Source: Homalodisca vitripennis
Taxonomy: Eukaryota > Arthropoda > Insecta > Hemiptera > Cicadellidae
DNA: 64,000 nt
Direction: 5' to 3'
NCBI RefSeq assembly: GCF_021130785.1
Contig: NC_060215.1
Span: 119,746,501-119,810,500, forward strand
The translations under genes were made by a program, and so were the position numbers. This document shows positions 31,405-43,470 of the stretch, piece by piece (position 1 is the first letter of the stretch; the number at the start of each line of letters is the position of its first letter). The notes under the pieces were generated by a model. That model was not told the DNA's origin. It was given only the letters and a program-made list of their open reading frames with translations, and did no database searches.

Positions 31405-31523
31405 TTAACACATGACATATGAAAAAATTTATTGCATATTCCACCACATAAAAACTTTAAATCAGTCCCTAAAACTGATTTATCACAAGCACCGCAATAG
31501 GTAACGTCCGTATTATCCGCCAT
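31405..31523 (-). CDS. ORF1, N-terminal part with half PHD finger
   Basis: Starts ATG at 31523, reads MADNTDVTYCGACDKSVLG and then LCGGICNKFFHMSC: the Cys-x2-Cys, Cys and His-x2-Cys ligands of a PHD finger. The remaining WxCxxC ligands are on the other side of TTAA element 5. PHD fingers in ORF1 are known from CR1-like non-LTR elements. Confidence 0.78.
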
Positions 31524-31946
31524 CTTGATCATTGATTAAAGCTAGTGGTATAATAATTAGTTCCCTTCCAAGGATGTGAGTTGTTTGTAAACAAAGTTGG
31601 ATGTAGTTGACAGTTGGCAGTGATACCTGTTCAGGCCCAGTCTTAGCCCAGCTCAGTTCACACGCCAGAGGTCAGGATGTCTTATCTCTGATAATTCTTT
31701 ATCTGTATTCAATTAACATTCTTGTATTTCCATGCAAAGAACTTTGATTAAATTGTCCTTAAATAATTTAATTCACAGATTTTATTAAAACTACTCACAT
31801 ACACTTGAAGCTGCTTGTAAACACTACACTTTGATGTAAAACACTTCCTCTGCAGTTCTAAAAAACCACTAAGTTTATACAAATAATTGGAGAGCACACT
31901 TGTGCCTGTTTGCTCTGTCTACTGTCCAGACAGCATTCTTCAATAC

Positions 31947-33024
31947 ATATATATCAATATGTATTCTCTTCATGTGAAAATAAAAAACCAAATATTGGTA
32001 AACACTTTTTATGAATTTTCGTATGTCAACATACTTCTTCAGATAACAAAATGTGTATAAATATTTACAAAATCAAATAATTAAACTAACTAAATAGAAA
32101 CAAGAAAAAGAACTTAAATAGAATAATAAACAGGGGAAAATACCTCACAGCTGATGTTTCATCATAAACACCAAAGAGTAAAAAATTTTGAAATTAACGA
32201 ATGTTCAAACCTAAAGGAAATTTTGACCTTAAAACAAGTTGGTGAGCAGTTTCACTCCTTCTCAAATTAAACCTATTTAAATTTCGTTGGCATGCAATGG
32301 AACATTATTGATGCCTTTTAGTTTGTAACAGTTTTCAATTTTGTCCTGATTATGTTCCCTGGAATGTACAGCGAGGGGCTTGTCATCTCCATGAACAATA
32401 CTGTAACGGTGACCTGTCATTCTGATACGGAGAGGGTTAGAGGTTTGGCCAATATATTGTTTATTACAAAAATTACAATTTAGTTGATATATTATATTAC
32501 TTGAATTACAATCAATTGTTCCTTTAATTGGATACGTTTTTATTGGTTATGTTACTACTAAAATTTTGACTAGAGGACATAATTTTGCACGTACCACAAC
32601 GTAATCATAACATAATCAGGACAAAATTGAAAACTGTTACAAACTAAAAGGCATCAATAATGTTCCATTGTATGCCAACGAAAATTTAAATAGGTTTAAT
32701 TTGAGAAGGAGCGAAACTGCTCACCAACTTGTTTTAAGGTCAAAATTTCCTTTAGGTTTGAACATTCGTTAATTTCAAAATTTTTTACTCTTTGGTGTTT
32801 ATGATGAAACATCAGCTGTGAGGTATTTTCCCCTGTTTATTATTCTATTTAAGTTCTTTTTTTTGTTTCTATTTAGTTAGTTTAATTATTTGATTTTGTA
32901 AATATTTATATACATTTTGTTATCTGAAGAAGTATGCTGACATATGAAAATTCATAAAAAGAGTTTACCAATATTTGGTTTTTTATTTTCACATGAAGAG
33001 AATACATATTGATATATATATATA
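31947..33024. mobile_element. Penelope-like element in inverted arrangement
   Basis: Two arms of about 410 bp, 31947-32356 and 32609-33024, are inverted copies with scattered differences; the spacer is about 250 bp. On the minus strand the spacer and left arm read CNFCNKQYIGQTSNPLRIRM and TGHRYSIVHGDDKPLAVHSR, then HNQDKIENCYKLKGINN: the GIY-YIG endonuclease end of a Penelope-like retroelement. The right arm repeats HNQDKIENCYKLKGINN on the + strand. No RT is seen. Inverted or partly tandem ends are usual for this class. A TATATA run flanks each side. Confidence 0.72.
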
Positions 33025-33664
33025 CAATTCAAGTAAATTCTGATTATGTGTTTAGAGTTAATTAATACCATTATACCCCACTAAAAATGGAACAAATGAA
33101 GAGAAATGAAGAGATCACAAACTTTTGGATCAATCATATAAGTCTATGGTCTTAGTACTCATTACCAGCCTTTCTGGTCCCAAAAGAAATAGGTGAAACG
33201 AGGCAGGTAATTATAGAAAAACTCAATCCAATTCTCAAACAAGGCACAACCCAATACATAACTTACTATCAAGTCAGCATTGCAGTATGTTGGTAAAACG
33301 AAGTAGGTAGTACTCAATACTAGGATTGAATTTCACTTATAACAAGATTCCATTAGAGGAGTAGTAAAGAATTGTTGTAGCTTTGCTGAGAAGACCGCTC
33401 CAAAATCAAGCCAACAAGCACTAACCTCAATAGCCATCACATCTGAATTTTAATGAAATCCAGTTATCTAGTTAGATTTGTGGGCTTCAGTTTGAAGTGC
33501 CTAAACAAGTCGCTTAGTAAGACTCTGCACAGATGAAATTATCAATTTAAAAGTGCAAAACGCATATAATATATACGGTACAGCTTTGCTATAATCAGTA
33601 TTTTATTCACTTTTTTATGTAAGTTGACCAATTAGCAGTACAACAAGTTAATTCTTTGTTACAG

Positions 33665-33757
33665 GAAGAACCTAAAGTGACAAAGTCTTTATTCATCTAT
33701 CAAGTCAATAAAGAGGTAAAGAAATTTGTAAAAAAACCTCCTCTAAGTGTGCCAGAG
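33665..33757 (+). CDS. Host exon L
   Basis: 93 nt, 31 codons, phase 0-0. Acceptor TTTGTTACAG, donor GTAAGAAAGC. Reads EEPKVTKSLFIYQVNKEV and ends PLSVPE. Basic middle, no recognised motif. Confidence 0.75.
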
Positions 33758-34480
33758 GTAAGAAAGCATTTATAAAGAGTTGTAGTACTTTAGGCTCATT
33801 TAATAGAAGTCATTTGCTGAGATAAAATTTAATGAGGATTTTTATGAAGGAAAAGTTGTAGAAAAATATAAACTTTTGTTTTAGTAATTTCATGTTCAGT
33901 TTCCTAAGAAGTTCCCACAATTTTAATATTAGATTTTTCCTTTATTTTCATGTTAGAACAATTACAAAATTTTATGAATTTACCTTAAATATTACATATC
34001 CAAACTAACTAGTTGATCATAATCCTTATACAAGTTTAGTTACTTTGATATGTTAAAACTATGGAGCTTTTAACAGCTATTTTTTACTTATTTATATATC
34101 TAATATAGGTTATTTTCAGATATTTTTTCAATGATTAAGTGATTTTTCATACATCTGAGTGATGAATTTATTGTTCCCATGAAGAACGAGAGAATATTCG
34201 TAGTAACTGGTTCAATGTGCTGGACGAATTTAAAGGGTTTAAGTTTTGTTATTTTTATTGATTAAAGTTATTTACTGTTTATGTTTTAAGTTGTGCAACT
34301 GTTTTACGCATATTTACTAATTTAATGTTAAATTAATTTGTAATTTGCTCTTACATTTTGTTTTTCTTTGATGAATAAAGTGAAATATAATAACAAAGGC
34401 ATAAGATACGTATTAAAAAATTATCCATCCTTTATAAAGAAAAAGCATGTTAAATGTATTCATCTATATATATGTTTTAT
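33758..34480. other. Intron, no feature seen
   Basis: AT-rich intron sequence with AATAAAGT-type stretches but no coding block or repeat I can support. Confidence 0.5.
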
Positions 34481-34529
34481 AAAATGACCTCCTTCACAAT
34501 GGATGTCATTTATTTAATTTATTCCATCA

Positions 34530-35245
34530 CTCCTGTCACTTTTAGAGGCAAGTATTGAAGGTTTTTTTGGAATTCACTTCAGTTGCACCATTGTTTTGTA
34601 TTTCATAATTTCTGGTCTGAAATCAAACTTTAATTCTTGTCTTGATGAAGCTGTCAAGGTTTTGTGGTCCACAGATCAGGACTTTTATGCCACACTGCAC
34701 ACGTAATATAGAAATTCTAAGAATTATTCTTTAGTAACGACTTACCTTTAGTTGATAAACTATTCCATTATTTAAACAAAAACATTCAGTATGACCTTGA
34801 TTTAGATGTGCTTTTTCCGAAAGTAAGATGTTGCGTGTTTTTACATAGATAAGACTGCACATTGGTTTCTGTGTCATACCAAAGACCATTGGTTCTGTGT
34901 GTGATACACCCACGATTTATCACATGTTATGACAGTTTTGAGAAAATTAGAATAATTATGAGTGCATTCTTACATGTCCTGAACAACCTTAACACGTAAC
35001 TTCTTTTGTTCTGTTGACAAGTTCTTTGAAAAAGAATTTGCAACAATTCAGCTCATGTCCAGGTTTTCAGTTAAAATCAAATAAGTTGAATCACTATTGA
35101 TAAATACTTTTAGCTAGTTCATGGACAGTAATATAAGTTGATTTTCCATCACTGAAACGCAAACTCGATTCATCATTTGTACTTGTTGCTAATCTTCCAG
35201 TACAAGATTTACTCGAATGAAGTGCGGCCATCTTTGAACTTGTCA
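34530..35245 (-). pseudogene. Heavily decayed mariner-like transposase
   Basis: Minus strand. Scattered but ordered blocks match mariner transposases: KFKDGRTS (about 35215), NLSTEQKK, FLKTVITCDKSWVYHTEP (about 34900-34950, the region of the first catalytic Asp, usually GDESWVY), and a KSPDLW-like piece near 34680. Many stops and indels. Terminal repeats not found. An old copy. Confidence 0.5.
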
Positions 35246-36167
35246 TATCACTATTTTATCTCTATCACACTCAAAGCTTTTTCTCCTAAGGCGTTATCAT
35301 CTTTTTATATTAGTCTCAACTTGAAAGTTACCAACTTTTTAGTACAAAACAAAAATATCTTGAACACTCAGTACAGAATTTGATGATTAACGGGCCTGCA
35401 GCTGACTAACACAATGTTTAGATCAAGGTCAGATGACCGGCTGTGCTTGCTCTTTATAGTTGACTGCATCTGTATGCCAGTATGTGCTTTTATGCCACTT
35501 AAGTAGTTTTCTTGTGTAATAGAAAACAATTAGTTACTTTCTGAACTCACCTCGTATTTTTTTTCTTTTCAATAACATCATGTTGGATTGATTGAGTTGT
35601 AATCAGTGCTGCCCTTCCCCTTAGCAAAAGTAATTATTTTAGATAAATACTAAATATGAACAAATAAAGCAATGGAAAGGAAACTCTTTCACACTGTACT
35701 ATATAACTAGATGGACTAATAATAAAACAAATGTAAGGGAACCTTAATACCAGAAATCTCAAAAAACATCATGGAAATTTGTGCTATAAAAATGTTTGTG
35801 ACATCTATATTTTTGATAAGAAGGTTAAGCTAGCAAAAGTTTGTGATGTGTGTTTAAAAGATTATCCTTCATCTAAAAATTACATTGTCAATTTGATATT
35901 AAAATTAGTTTTACCTAATTCAATACTATCAAATTGATTTTTAGTTGTTCATTTTTATTACGTCTTGTACATTTAGATGTGATTTATGATAGTGATATGA
36001 CATATTCTCAAATTGTAAACACTTATATATAATATTAAATAAATATACGGTAATATTATGAATACATTATTACATTACACGTAGATGAAATATAATAATG
36101 AATTTAAAGCCTAATTTTAACCTAAATTTTTAGATGAGATTCATAAATAGAATAAAAATTGTTGCAG

Positions 36168-36356
36168 GAACTAACTGAACCCCAATGGATACAACCATTT
36201 ACAAAAGAGGACCTACAATTAATAGATTTTGAAAATCCTTTACATCTCAAGATATATGTTGATTCAGAATCAGCAGTAGTGCTGAGGCTGAGAGAAGACA
36301 AGCCCAGTATATCTGTGAGAATCAACACCAAGGGCCAGCTTCAAGTATTGTGGGAT
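36168..36356 (+). CDS. Host exon M
   Basis: 189 nt, 63 codons, phase 0-0. Acceptor AATTGTTGCAG, donor GTAAGTTGC. Begins ELTEPQWIQPFTKEDLQLID and ends RINTKGQLQVLWD. It looks like beta-rich folded protein (VDSESAVVLRLREDKP). The open frame runs on into the intron, but the donor and the phase match with the next exon decide the end. Confidence 0.8.
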
Positions 36357-39329
36357 GTAAGTTGCTCAATAATTAACATATTTCTACACATGTCTATCTT
36401 TTCAAGCCCCAGTATCACAAGACTGTATTTTACCTACATTTTATACAGTGACACTCTACAGATTTCTAAGTGTCTTGCACATTCCAACAGGTTGTATTTA
36501 GTGCATCTTTTCTTTATTTTCAAATTATATGTGCTATCTTTAGCAAGGACACATCGTTAGGTAATCTGTATCGGGTACTTTTGGTTTGCGGTAACTTGTA
36601 CTTTCGGAACAAACACCAGGTGACAATACAGTAGTTCCGACGCGGTCAGTTGTTACAGAAGTGACTCAGTTGCCGAGCTTTGAGCAGTTCTGCACTGTGT
36701 TTTAGTTTGTTGTAATTCGTTGTCACTAGGCATCAGTTAACACTGTTCTGGGCAGTCTGGAGATTTGTGCATTTAAAAAAACAGTTTTCAGTTATGGTAA
36801 ATTTTTAAAAATCTGCTCAATTTAATCTGTTTAAAAAATTTTAAAATAGTAGTTTACAAAACTACGCACTTGAGATAATCTAAGATCTCTATAACATAAT
36901 CAATGCAACATTGTGTGGATCATCCGGTCAAGAATATAAGTTAAGATGGTAATTTAATAATAACTCCTACAAAATTATAGTACAGCTGTAGTATCTATCT
37001 TGCATAATTATTTGGTCTTAATCAAATCACAAGTTTCCGATTTATGAATGTTCAAATTTGAAATCTGGTTGTAAAGCACCAAACCCTGTATTTATTGTTG
37101 TTAACGGGAAGTTCTTGTTAGTAAACAGATTTATATTTTTAAACACAGAAATAATCAAGTCTATAAGTTAGTTTGTGGTCAACTTTCAAATTCTGATATC
37201 TATGTTTTTTAATGTAAGAGTATACATCTTGATTTAGCTATGGTCTTGATTTGTGAAATAAACTCAACTATTTTGTTATTGTTGTGATTACATTTGGTTT
37301 TAGTTACATACACTTCTCATAAACCGTATTTGTTGCAGAAAATGTTAATTATTCCTGTATAAGGTTTCTGGTGAGAAGTGGTAGAGTAGGTCTACGGTGA
37401 ACTTTACACACTCTGACATGATCTTTGCCCACTTTTATTGGTTCATAAGTACTACAAAATAACGGTTTTAGGACCTAATTTTTCAAAATACTGATTGACC
37501 CCTCTACTGATCTGCAGTGTTTTCCATCACCCAGACTCACCTATCTTCCCGACACCCCTCAGAGAAGGTTTCTGGGTTCGCCACTGATCTTTAACGTTAT
37601 TTATACTTTCTTCAATAGTCCATGATGAAACGTAGGAAAATTTTTGTTACTGGGTTTGTACCGATTAATTTCTAAAACAATGTGCATGTAATTCTTTTTG
37701 TAACTTTCAATATATGTGTGTGTTCGTGTGCGCATAAATAAATGTATGTGTTCTCTTATAGCCATATTTATAACATTTTGTTTAAATTCAGTGTTTTCTA
37801 ACAGGGGTTATCCTCACAAACTTCTAAACTACAAACTGAACGCTTAATCATTGTACATTGCAAGAAAAAGACTAAATTTGACAAATAATAATATTTTTAG
37901 GCACATTTAAGAAAACCAATAGTTTAGTATATCCAAATTACCTGAATACAATAAGCATATACATACAAAACATAGTTATAGCTTACGTTTGGTTGTAAAT
38001 GTATGTGTGTTTTTTCTAGAATCTATTATATTATTTAATCTGCTTTTCTGTATATCTGTTAGTAATCAAACTGGAAATTTTATTAGTACATGATTAAATT
38101 AGTTTATGACTTGTAATGCTGGTTGCAACATTTATATTATGAACAGTATAATTTATTGTATTGTATAATTTATTGTGGCTGTTAATTTATTTCTGTTAGT
38201 TGCTTGTGCAAAGTTTTGCTGCTAATCTTCTAGCTGTATTAGAATATTTATAATTATTTTAATATTTTATAATTATTTTAATATTTTTTGTAAATTTGTT
38301 CTTATGAAATAAGTTGTAAAAGGCACTGGCTGTTGGAATAAATAAAACATAACAATAGGATCCCACCCTTGCAACAATCCCAGATGTTTAGTAAGCAACA
38401 TGTGCTACATTAAAAAAATATTTACAAGTAGTTATAAAAATACTACTGAATATTTGTCTAAAGACTTCTCCTACGAATCAAAACAACATCATTGATCGAA
38501 TTCAATGCAATATATGCCCTAAAGATCACATTGACTCATCAATAAATTCTCAAAGAACAGGGTTGATGGAACACAGGTATGCATATAAACAGAGCAACCT
38601 GTAGTGCCGCATGGATTCAGTGATACTAATAGAAAACATATTGTGAACATTAGGTACAAACAACCTAAATATGCCCATCAGCTCATCACAAAATTAACAT
38701 TTCAAAGTAGATTGAACTTAGATGACTTTCTCAACAATTTATTATTCGATTTATAAAATCAAACCATATATTAACAGTTCTACGCCATTAATGCTTTACT
38801 TTGATTTCTGTGTTGATGCTTGTGTTCATTATGTTGTTATAGCGTTATTTATAATGTTTTGTTAAACACTCTAAAGATCATTTAAATTGAATAAAGAACT
38901 TGTTTATGAATGGTAGGGTTAGGGTTTGTGTGTATGAGTAAATATCTATCGAATGACTGGTAGGAACTGTTTGAATGAGTACGCTTGTTAAGTCAGAGAT
39001 TTATGTGTATCTCAATATTGTGAGGAAGTTTGTGTCTCAGTAATGTATGGTTCTATATGGTATTTTTACAAGACATGGGTAAAGACAGGTGTTTAACGTC
39101 AGGGATACAGGGTTGGGAGTATTTAAGTTATTGTGAGTTATGTGTCAGTGACCAGTTATTTCTTAAACTGCACCCAGTCTGATGGGTTACATTAGTATGG
39201 TACGTAAGTGACCTTAAGATTTATAGGATTTATAATATTAGAGGCATCAATGTTATGTAACCTTAAAAGGAGTACATGAAGAATAAAATTTTGATTGATG
39301 AATTGATTTGTTTGTATGGATTCTTTCAG
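36357..39329. other. Large intron
   Basis: Mostly AT-rich. A GC-richer, unlike block at about 36543-36780 (GGTACTTTTGGTTTGCGG onward) and another at about 37345-37600 stand out. The latter ends ACACCCCTCAGAGAAGG, then GGGTTCGCCACTG, which recurs in altered form at 62055-62093, so it is a dispersed repeat. A weak reading IQCNICPKDHID and LMEHRYAYKQSN at about 38490-38600 could be a Penelope remnant; not secure. Confidence 0.4.
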
Positions 39330-39445
39330 AAGATGACTATTACATTGGATGTAACATGGACAACATTCAGTATTCTACACAATCTGGTACACATTCAAGC
39401 TAAAATTTTATCCGCTACAAATATTACACTTCCTGCTCAGTTACA
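39330..39445 (+). CDS. Host exon N
   Basis: 116 nt, phase 0 in, 2 out. Acceptor TTCTTTCAG, donor GTAAGTTC. Reads KMTITLDVTWTTFSILHNLV and ends LPAQL plus CA of the next codon. No known motif. Confidence 0.78.
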
Positions 39446-40370
39446 GTAAGTTCTTCTGATTGATACTGTTAGATAATCTAATTATTTTATTCTTAACAAA
39501 TTCTCAATTTATTTCTGTGACAAAAGTTTCTGAAAAGAAAAACTAGAAACTGTCATACAAGGAACGCTTAATTAATGGTTTAAGAGCTCTAAAACAGAGG
39601 AACCTCTAAAACACAAAATTTAGGGGATTAATTTGTTGCCTTGCCGAGGTGAGGCCGTCAAACTTGATATTGAAGTTCGCCATTGAGATGTGAAAACTAA
39701 AGCCATATAACAGTGATATCCATTAGCTTTTCTTCATGGATGAAACGGAGAGTGGAGTTTATAGTGAATATTACATTGTTCAGTACAATGTCAGTCAACT
39801 AACTCACTACATTAAGTATTAAGTATGTGTTGTCAAAGATGTCAATCAACCAAAATCGCATCCTCTCTACGGTAAAACATCAGCAAATTTAAAAACTTTT
39901 CTTTCCCATTATAAATAATACTCTAGATTAACATAAACAAATCACACCAGAGTGTTGTGACACGCATAAGTTGGGAATCACAACAACCATGTCATTATGT
40001 TAGCTTCATATATACACATCTCTAAAACATGCACTTAATAAACTCAAAAGATTAATTATTAAAACTGAACTAAAGAATACAGGTCAAATCATAAGTCTGC
40101 ACTGAATGATCAACCACAGAGAAGTGACCAGAAGCAACAGAAAATGGTGATTGTCACAGCAGAAACAAGGTTGCAGCCAAAATCGGGCTAGGCTTTCTTA
40201 TCATTGGTTCATTCTAGATGAACATCTCAAAACTATACTGTGAGTCTGCATTGGTTTATAACAAATGTTTAATCTGTTAGACACTTTAGATTTCCTTGTT
40301 AGTTAATTTTTCAGAATAGGCAACCAAATCGGCATAATTTCGACTGATGGTTTACTGATTGGTTGATCTG

Positions 40371-40620
40371 CTAATTTAATGTAGGAAGCTCCTTTAAAAC
40401 GAAATTGAGCTTCTCCAATGTTTTATGTTGGATTCGTCCCAAATCACATGATAGTCTTTGAACCAACAATGATTTGCAATTTTCTATTTTTCTGTTAGTC
40501 CCTTTCTTTAATGGTCTTTTTGTTTTCCCTACATATCCCCTATAAGAATTACACATTATAGTGTAAACACATTTTTTGGGTTCCTGTGTGTTACTTTTTT
40601 GTTTTGTTTTTACGAATCTT
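40371..40620 (-). pseudogene. Possible Penelope-like GIY-YIG fragment
   Basis: Minus strand, reads VYTIMCNSYRGYVGKTKRPL and later KIENCKSLLVQRL. The YVGKTKR pattern resembles the GIY-YIG core (YxGxTxxxL) of Penelope-like elements. No RT or element ends are visible in this intron. Confidence 0.4.
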
Positions 40621-41399
40621 TGTCTATTAGTGTTGTGTGTTTAAAACATAATTCTAATATACTTTCTACCTACTCTTTACTAATTTTTCCCAATAATCCC
40701 GGCACATAAGGGATGTTCAGAAAAATCCTGTTTCCTTCACAATCCTTCCATCATCAAAAACAAACTTCTAACAACCTTTCATAATAAAATAAATTTTTAT
40801 TTATTTACGAGACCATGCAGGGGATATATGGATAGCTGAGCAATATTATACTGTGCAATGCAGGCTGTTGTCTGGATTACTTTATTGGAGTTACTAAAAT
40901 ATTTATACTTTGAGACATCGCTACATACATCTCAACTACCACTTAGCTCTATAATGATGTCACAATCAAACAACTACAGTATTTCTGTTTTTAATTTTAC
41001 ATTAAAATAAACATTTTAAATAACATAAGAGACAAGAGAATGTTCTCTTACTACCAAATCGTCTATCGTAGTATTTTACAAAGATACTACTATATTATAT
41101 TACCAGTATATATTAGCTCAAGTCAGTAAAGTACAGCAAATTGATCTGAGTAGTTTGACATGCAGTCACACAAATCTATTCAAGTCTTATGTGCGGGAGA
41201 GGGTCAAGTAAGAAAACTGACTCAGTAAACCAAACACATTGGATTTTTCTGTATGTGTATTTAAGGACTTTCTAATTTACAACTATGTACTGAAAATTAA
41301 CCATTATGCAAAATTAGTTGAATTTAAAGCCTTTTGATAAGGGTCCTTATAATTATTTATTGCTTGTCTCTTGTGATACACATTGTTTTGTTTTCACAG

Positions 41400-41687
41400 G
41401 TTCATAAATATAATGGCAGAAAGGATACTTTTTGGTTCCTATAAAGAAGAAGATGGTAATGAATATATTTCAGAAAATGTATTCAGACTCAGCAATGCTG
41501 GGTTAGTAAAAAAAACTTCAATAAATTTACCAAAAGTGATTGGTGAAGTATTTTGTAAAAGCAATGGAATCGAAGATGCCATTTCTCTAGGCACCCTGAT
41601 AATGTTGAAAAAGTCTTCTACACAAGAACATTGGAAGTTGGGTCACAATGTCAATGTGATCTTCACCCCCAGTACAGGAGAATTAAG
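41400..41687 (+). CDS. Host exon O
   Basis: 288 nt, 2 in (the first base completes CAG), 2 out. Acceptor TTTTCACAG, donor GTCAGTTG. Reads FINIMAERILFGSYKEEDGN to HNVNVIFTPSTGELR. Mixed alpha/beta, no signal peptide or membrane segment. Phase continuity with exons N and P is exact. Confidence 0.82.
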
Positions 41688-43187
41688 GTCAGTTGAGTAT
41701 CTGACATTTATAACTTATGATATCGTCAAACAAATAATCATCTTAACAATGGTTTTCAAGAATACTGTGTAACATTTATTTGCATATTGTGTCAGTGTAG
41801 TAGTAACAATCTTGGATGCAATTTTTAATAATATATTACCCATGATAGACTAATATAGTGATAATTGATAAATGTATATTTTCAATATTAATGTAGGAAT
41901 ATATGATAAGATTTATTTCCTTTGTTGTAAATTCCAGTCATATTAAGTGCATTAAGAGGGTAGAAAGGAATGACAAAAGGGAATTTCCTTGCATATAATT
42001 TAAAACTCATATTAAGTAAATTAGGCGCAAAAATGAGAATAAATGGTGAAGGAGTATTTCATTGGGTGTAATGTTCAAAATAATATGAAGATATTGGGAA
42101 AGACATGCACGCTGGTTCCATCCACTCCAAGATTGAATGCAAAGCTACGCGCTAGTTACTTATTCTACAATTAGCAACTCTTTATTGTTATTGCCCGTTC
42201 TACTTCTGAAAATATCTGACAGATATCTTTGTCATGGTCTTTACTGGTTTCTTTACTAAGAAGATAATACATTTAATTTTGTTTTGTTACTGGCAACACT
42301 GAATTGACCACTTGTTTGCTGGAACATTTTGTCAAAGTTTTACATAAGTCAGCTGCTAAACACGAGGTTAGGTGTGTTGTTTGTTTTTGTTTCATTGTTA
42401 AATCGATCGTTATGGTTGTAAAAGGCTGAGATTCTTTTGTTGCTTTTTTATTAGATAGTGCAATTCTGATATAAGTGATTGTGATAGAAGCTTGGAAGGC
42501 GTGATTATTTTTAATGCTCAAAACCATTTCCCGATTCACGGTTTGTGCAACGATGAAGAACTTGAACGTCAAGACGAAGATTATTTGTATTATTTTATGG
42601 TAATACAGTATGTTTTATTTTTGGAAAGTAATTTTTAGTATAGTGAAAAAGGTTGTAAACATAGGCAGTGCCACCGCCAGCTAGGTTGCCAACTAGTTAT
42701 CACATCTGAACGTTTCAATGTGTGAAACAGGATCATCCAGCAAGGACTCTGTTTAATTTGACTATGTATAACTTAGTTCTTTTGATTTAGTGATCATCTT
42801 TGTGTTCTTTTTTTTTAATGAAAACAAAATCTACTAAAATTTATAATTTCAGAATTAGCAATGCGTTGTAAAGTTGTAATAATTCCTACAGCTTACAAAA
42901 CAATTAAAATACAATTTGCATGGCATTAAATTCAGCATTGTTGGAGGATATAGAAGATAAACATTAATGTAAATATCAAGATTTTATAACTAAGTCAGTA
43001 CAGTACTAAGTTGCTCTAAGTGATTTTTGTTAAACACATATCAGCTGTTATAAACTGCTATGCTATGAATAGTAGAAAAAGCGTTTTTAAGCTGTTTTAG
43101 ATTAATTTAAGAAATTAATTAATTTAAAAAAGTTTCATTTACTTTGATAGTAAACATTTATTTGTAATAGTAAGTAGTAATAATTAC
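41688..43187. other. Intron, little seen
   Basis: AT-rich intron. The minus-strand open stretch 42273-42572 has no motif and no codon-like composition, so I treat it as chance. Confidence 0.4.
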
Positions 43188-43470
43188 AGATAACTGCAAC
43201 ATTGGGATCCTCCGGGTCATCCCACTCACCTTTCACCTTCCTCTTGGCACTTACATAGGCTTGACGATATGTTTTTAGTAATAGAATTAACAGATAACTG
43301 GAACATCGTGATCATCCAGGTTTTCCACTCACCTTCCTCTTGGGACTTACAGTACATTAGATCAACAGGATATTTTTAAAATAGAAACAACAGGTAACTG
43401 GAACATCTGAATCCTCCAGGTCATCCTACTCACTCTCCATCTTCCTCTTGGCACTTACATAAGCTTGGCA
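43188..43470. repeat. Three ~100-bp degenerate tandem repeats
   Basis: Units begin AACAGATAACTGGAACATC (or a variant) and end CCTCTTGGCACTTACAT: about 43188-43260, 43288-43360 and 43388-43462. They share CATCCAGG or CCTCCAGGTCATCC and CACTCACC. Read on the minus strand, the first unit gives SAKRKVKGEWDDPEDPNVAV with an AG-like entry; the other two have stops. Confidence 0.6.

Larger units (their letters stand above)
26466..31560 (-). mobile_element. CR1-like non-LTR retrotransposon, near complete
   Basis: Minus-strand element with ORF1 (PHD finger) and ORF2 (endonuclease plus RT) and a (GAAT)n tail at 26466-26488 preceded by AATAAAG. ORF1 is split by TTAA element 5. The 5' limit is uncertain; the ORF1 ATG is at 31523. 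It lies in the intron between host exons K and L, opposite to the gene. Its RT is a relative of the array fragments (compare [20 protein letters not shown] with the [14 protein letters not shown] block). Confidence 0.85.

Noticed and set aside
31947..33024. Hammerhead ribozyme in the Penelope arms
   Set aside because: Such ribozymes are known in this class, but only a partial CTGATG core is visible, without the matching GAAA and stems.
42273..42572. 99-codon minus-strand frame
   Set aside because: No motif, no splice context, composition like the surrounding intron.
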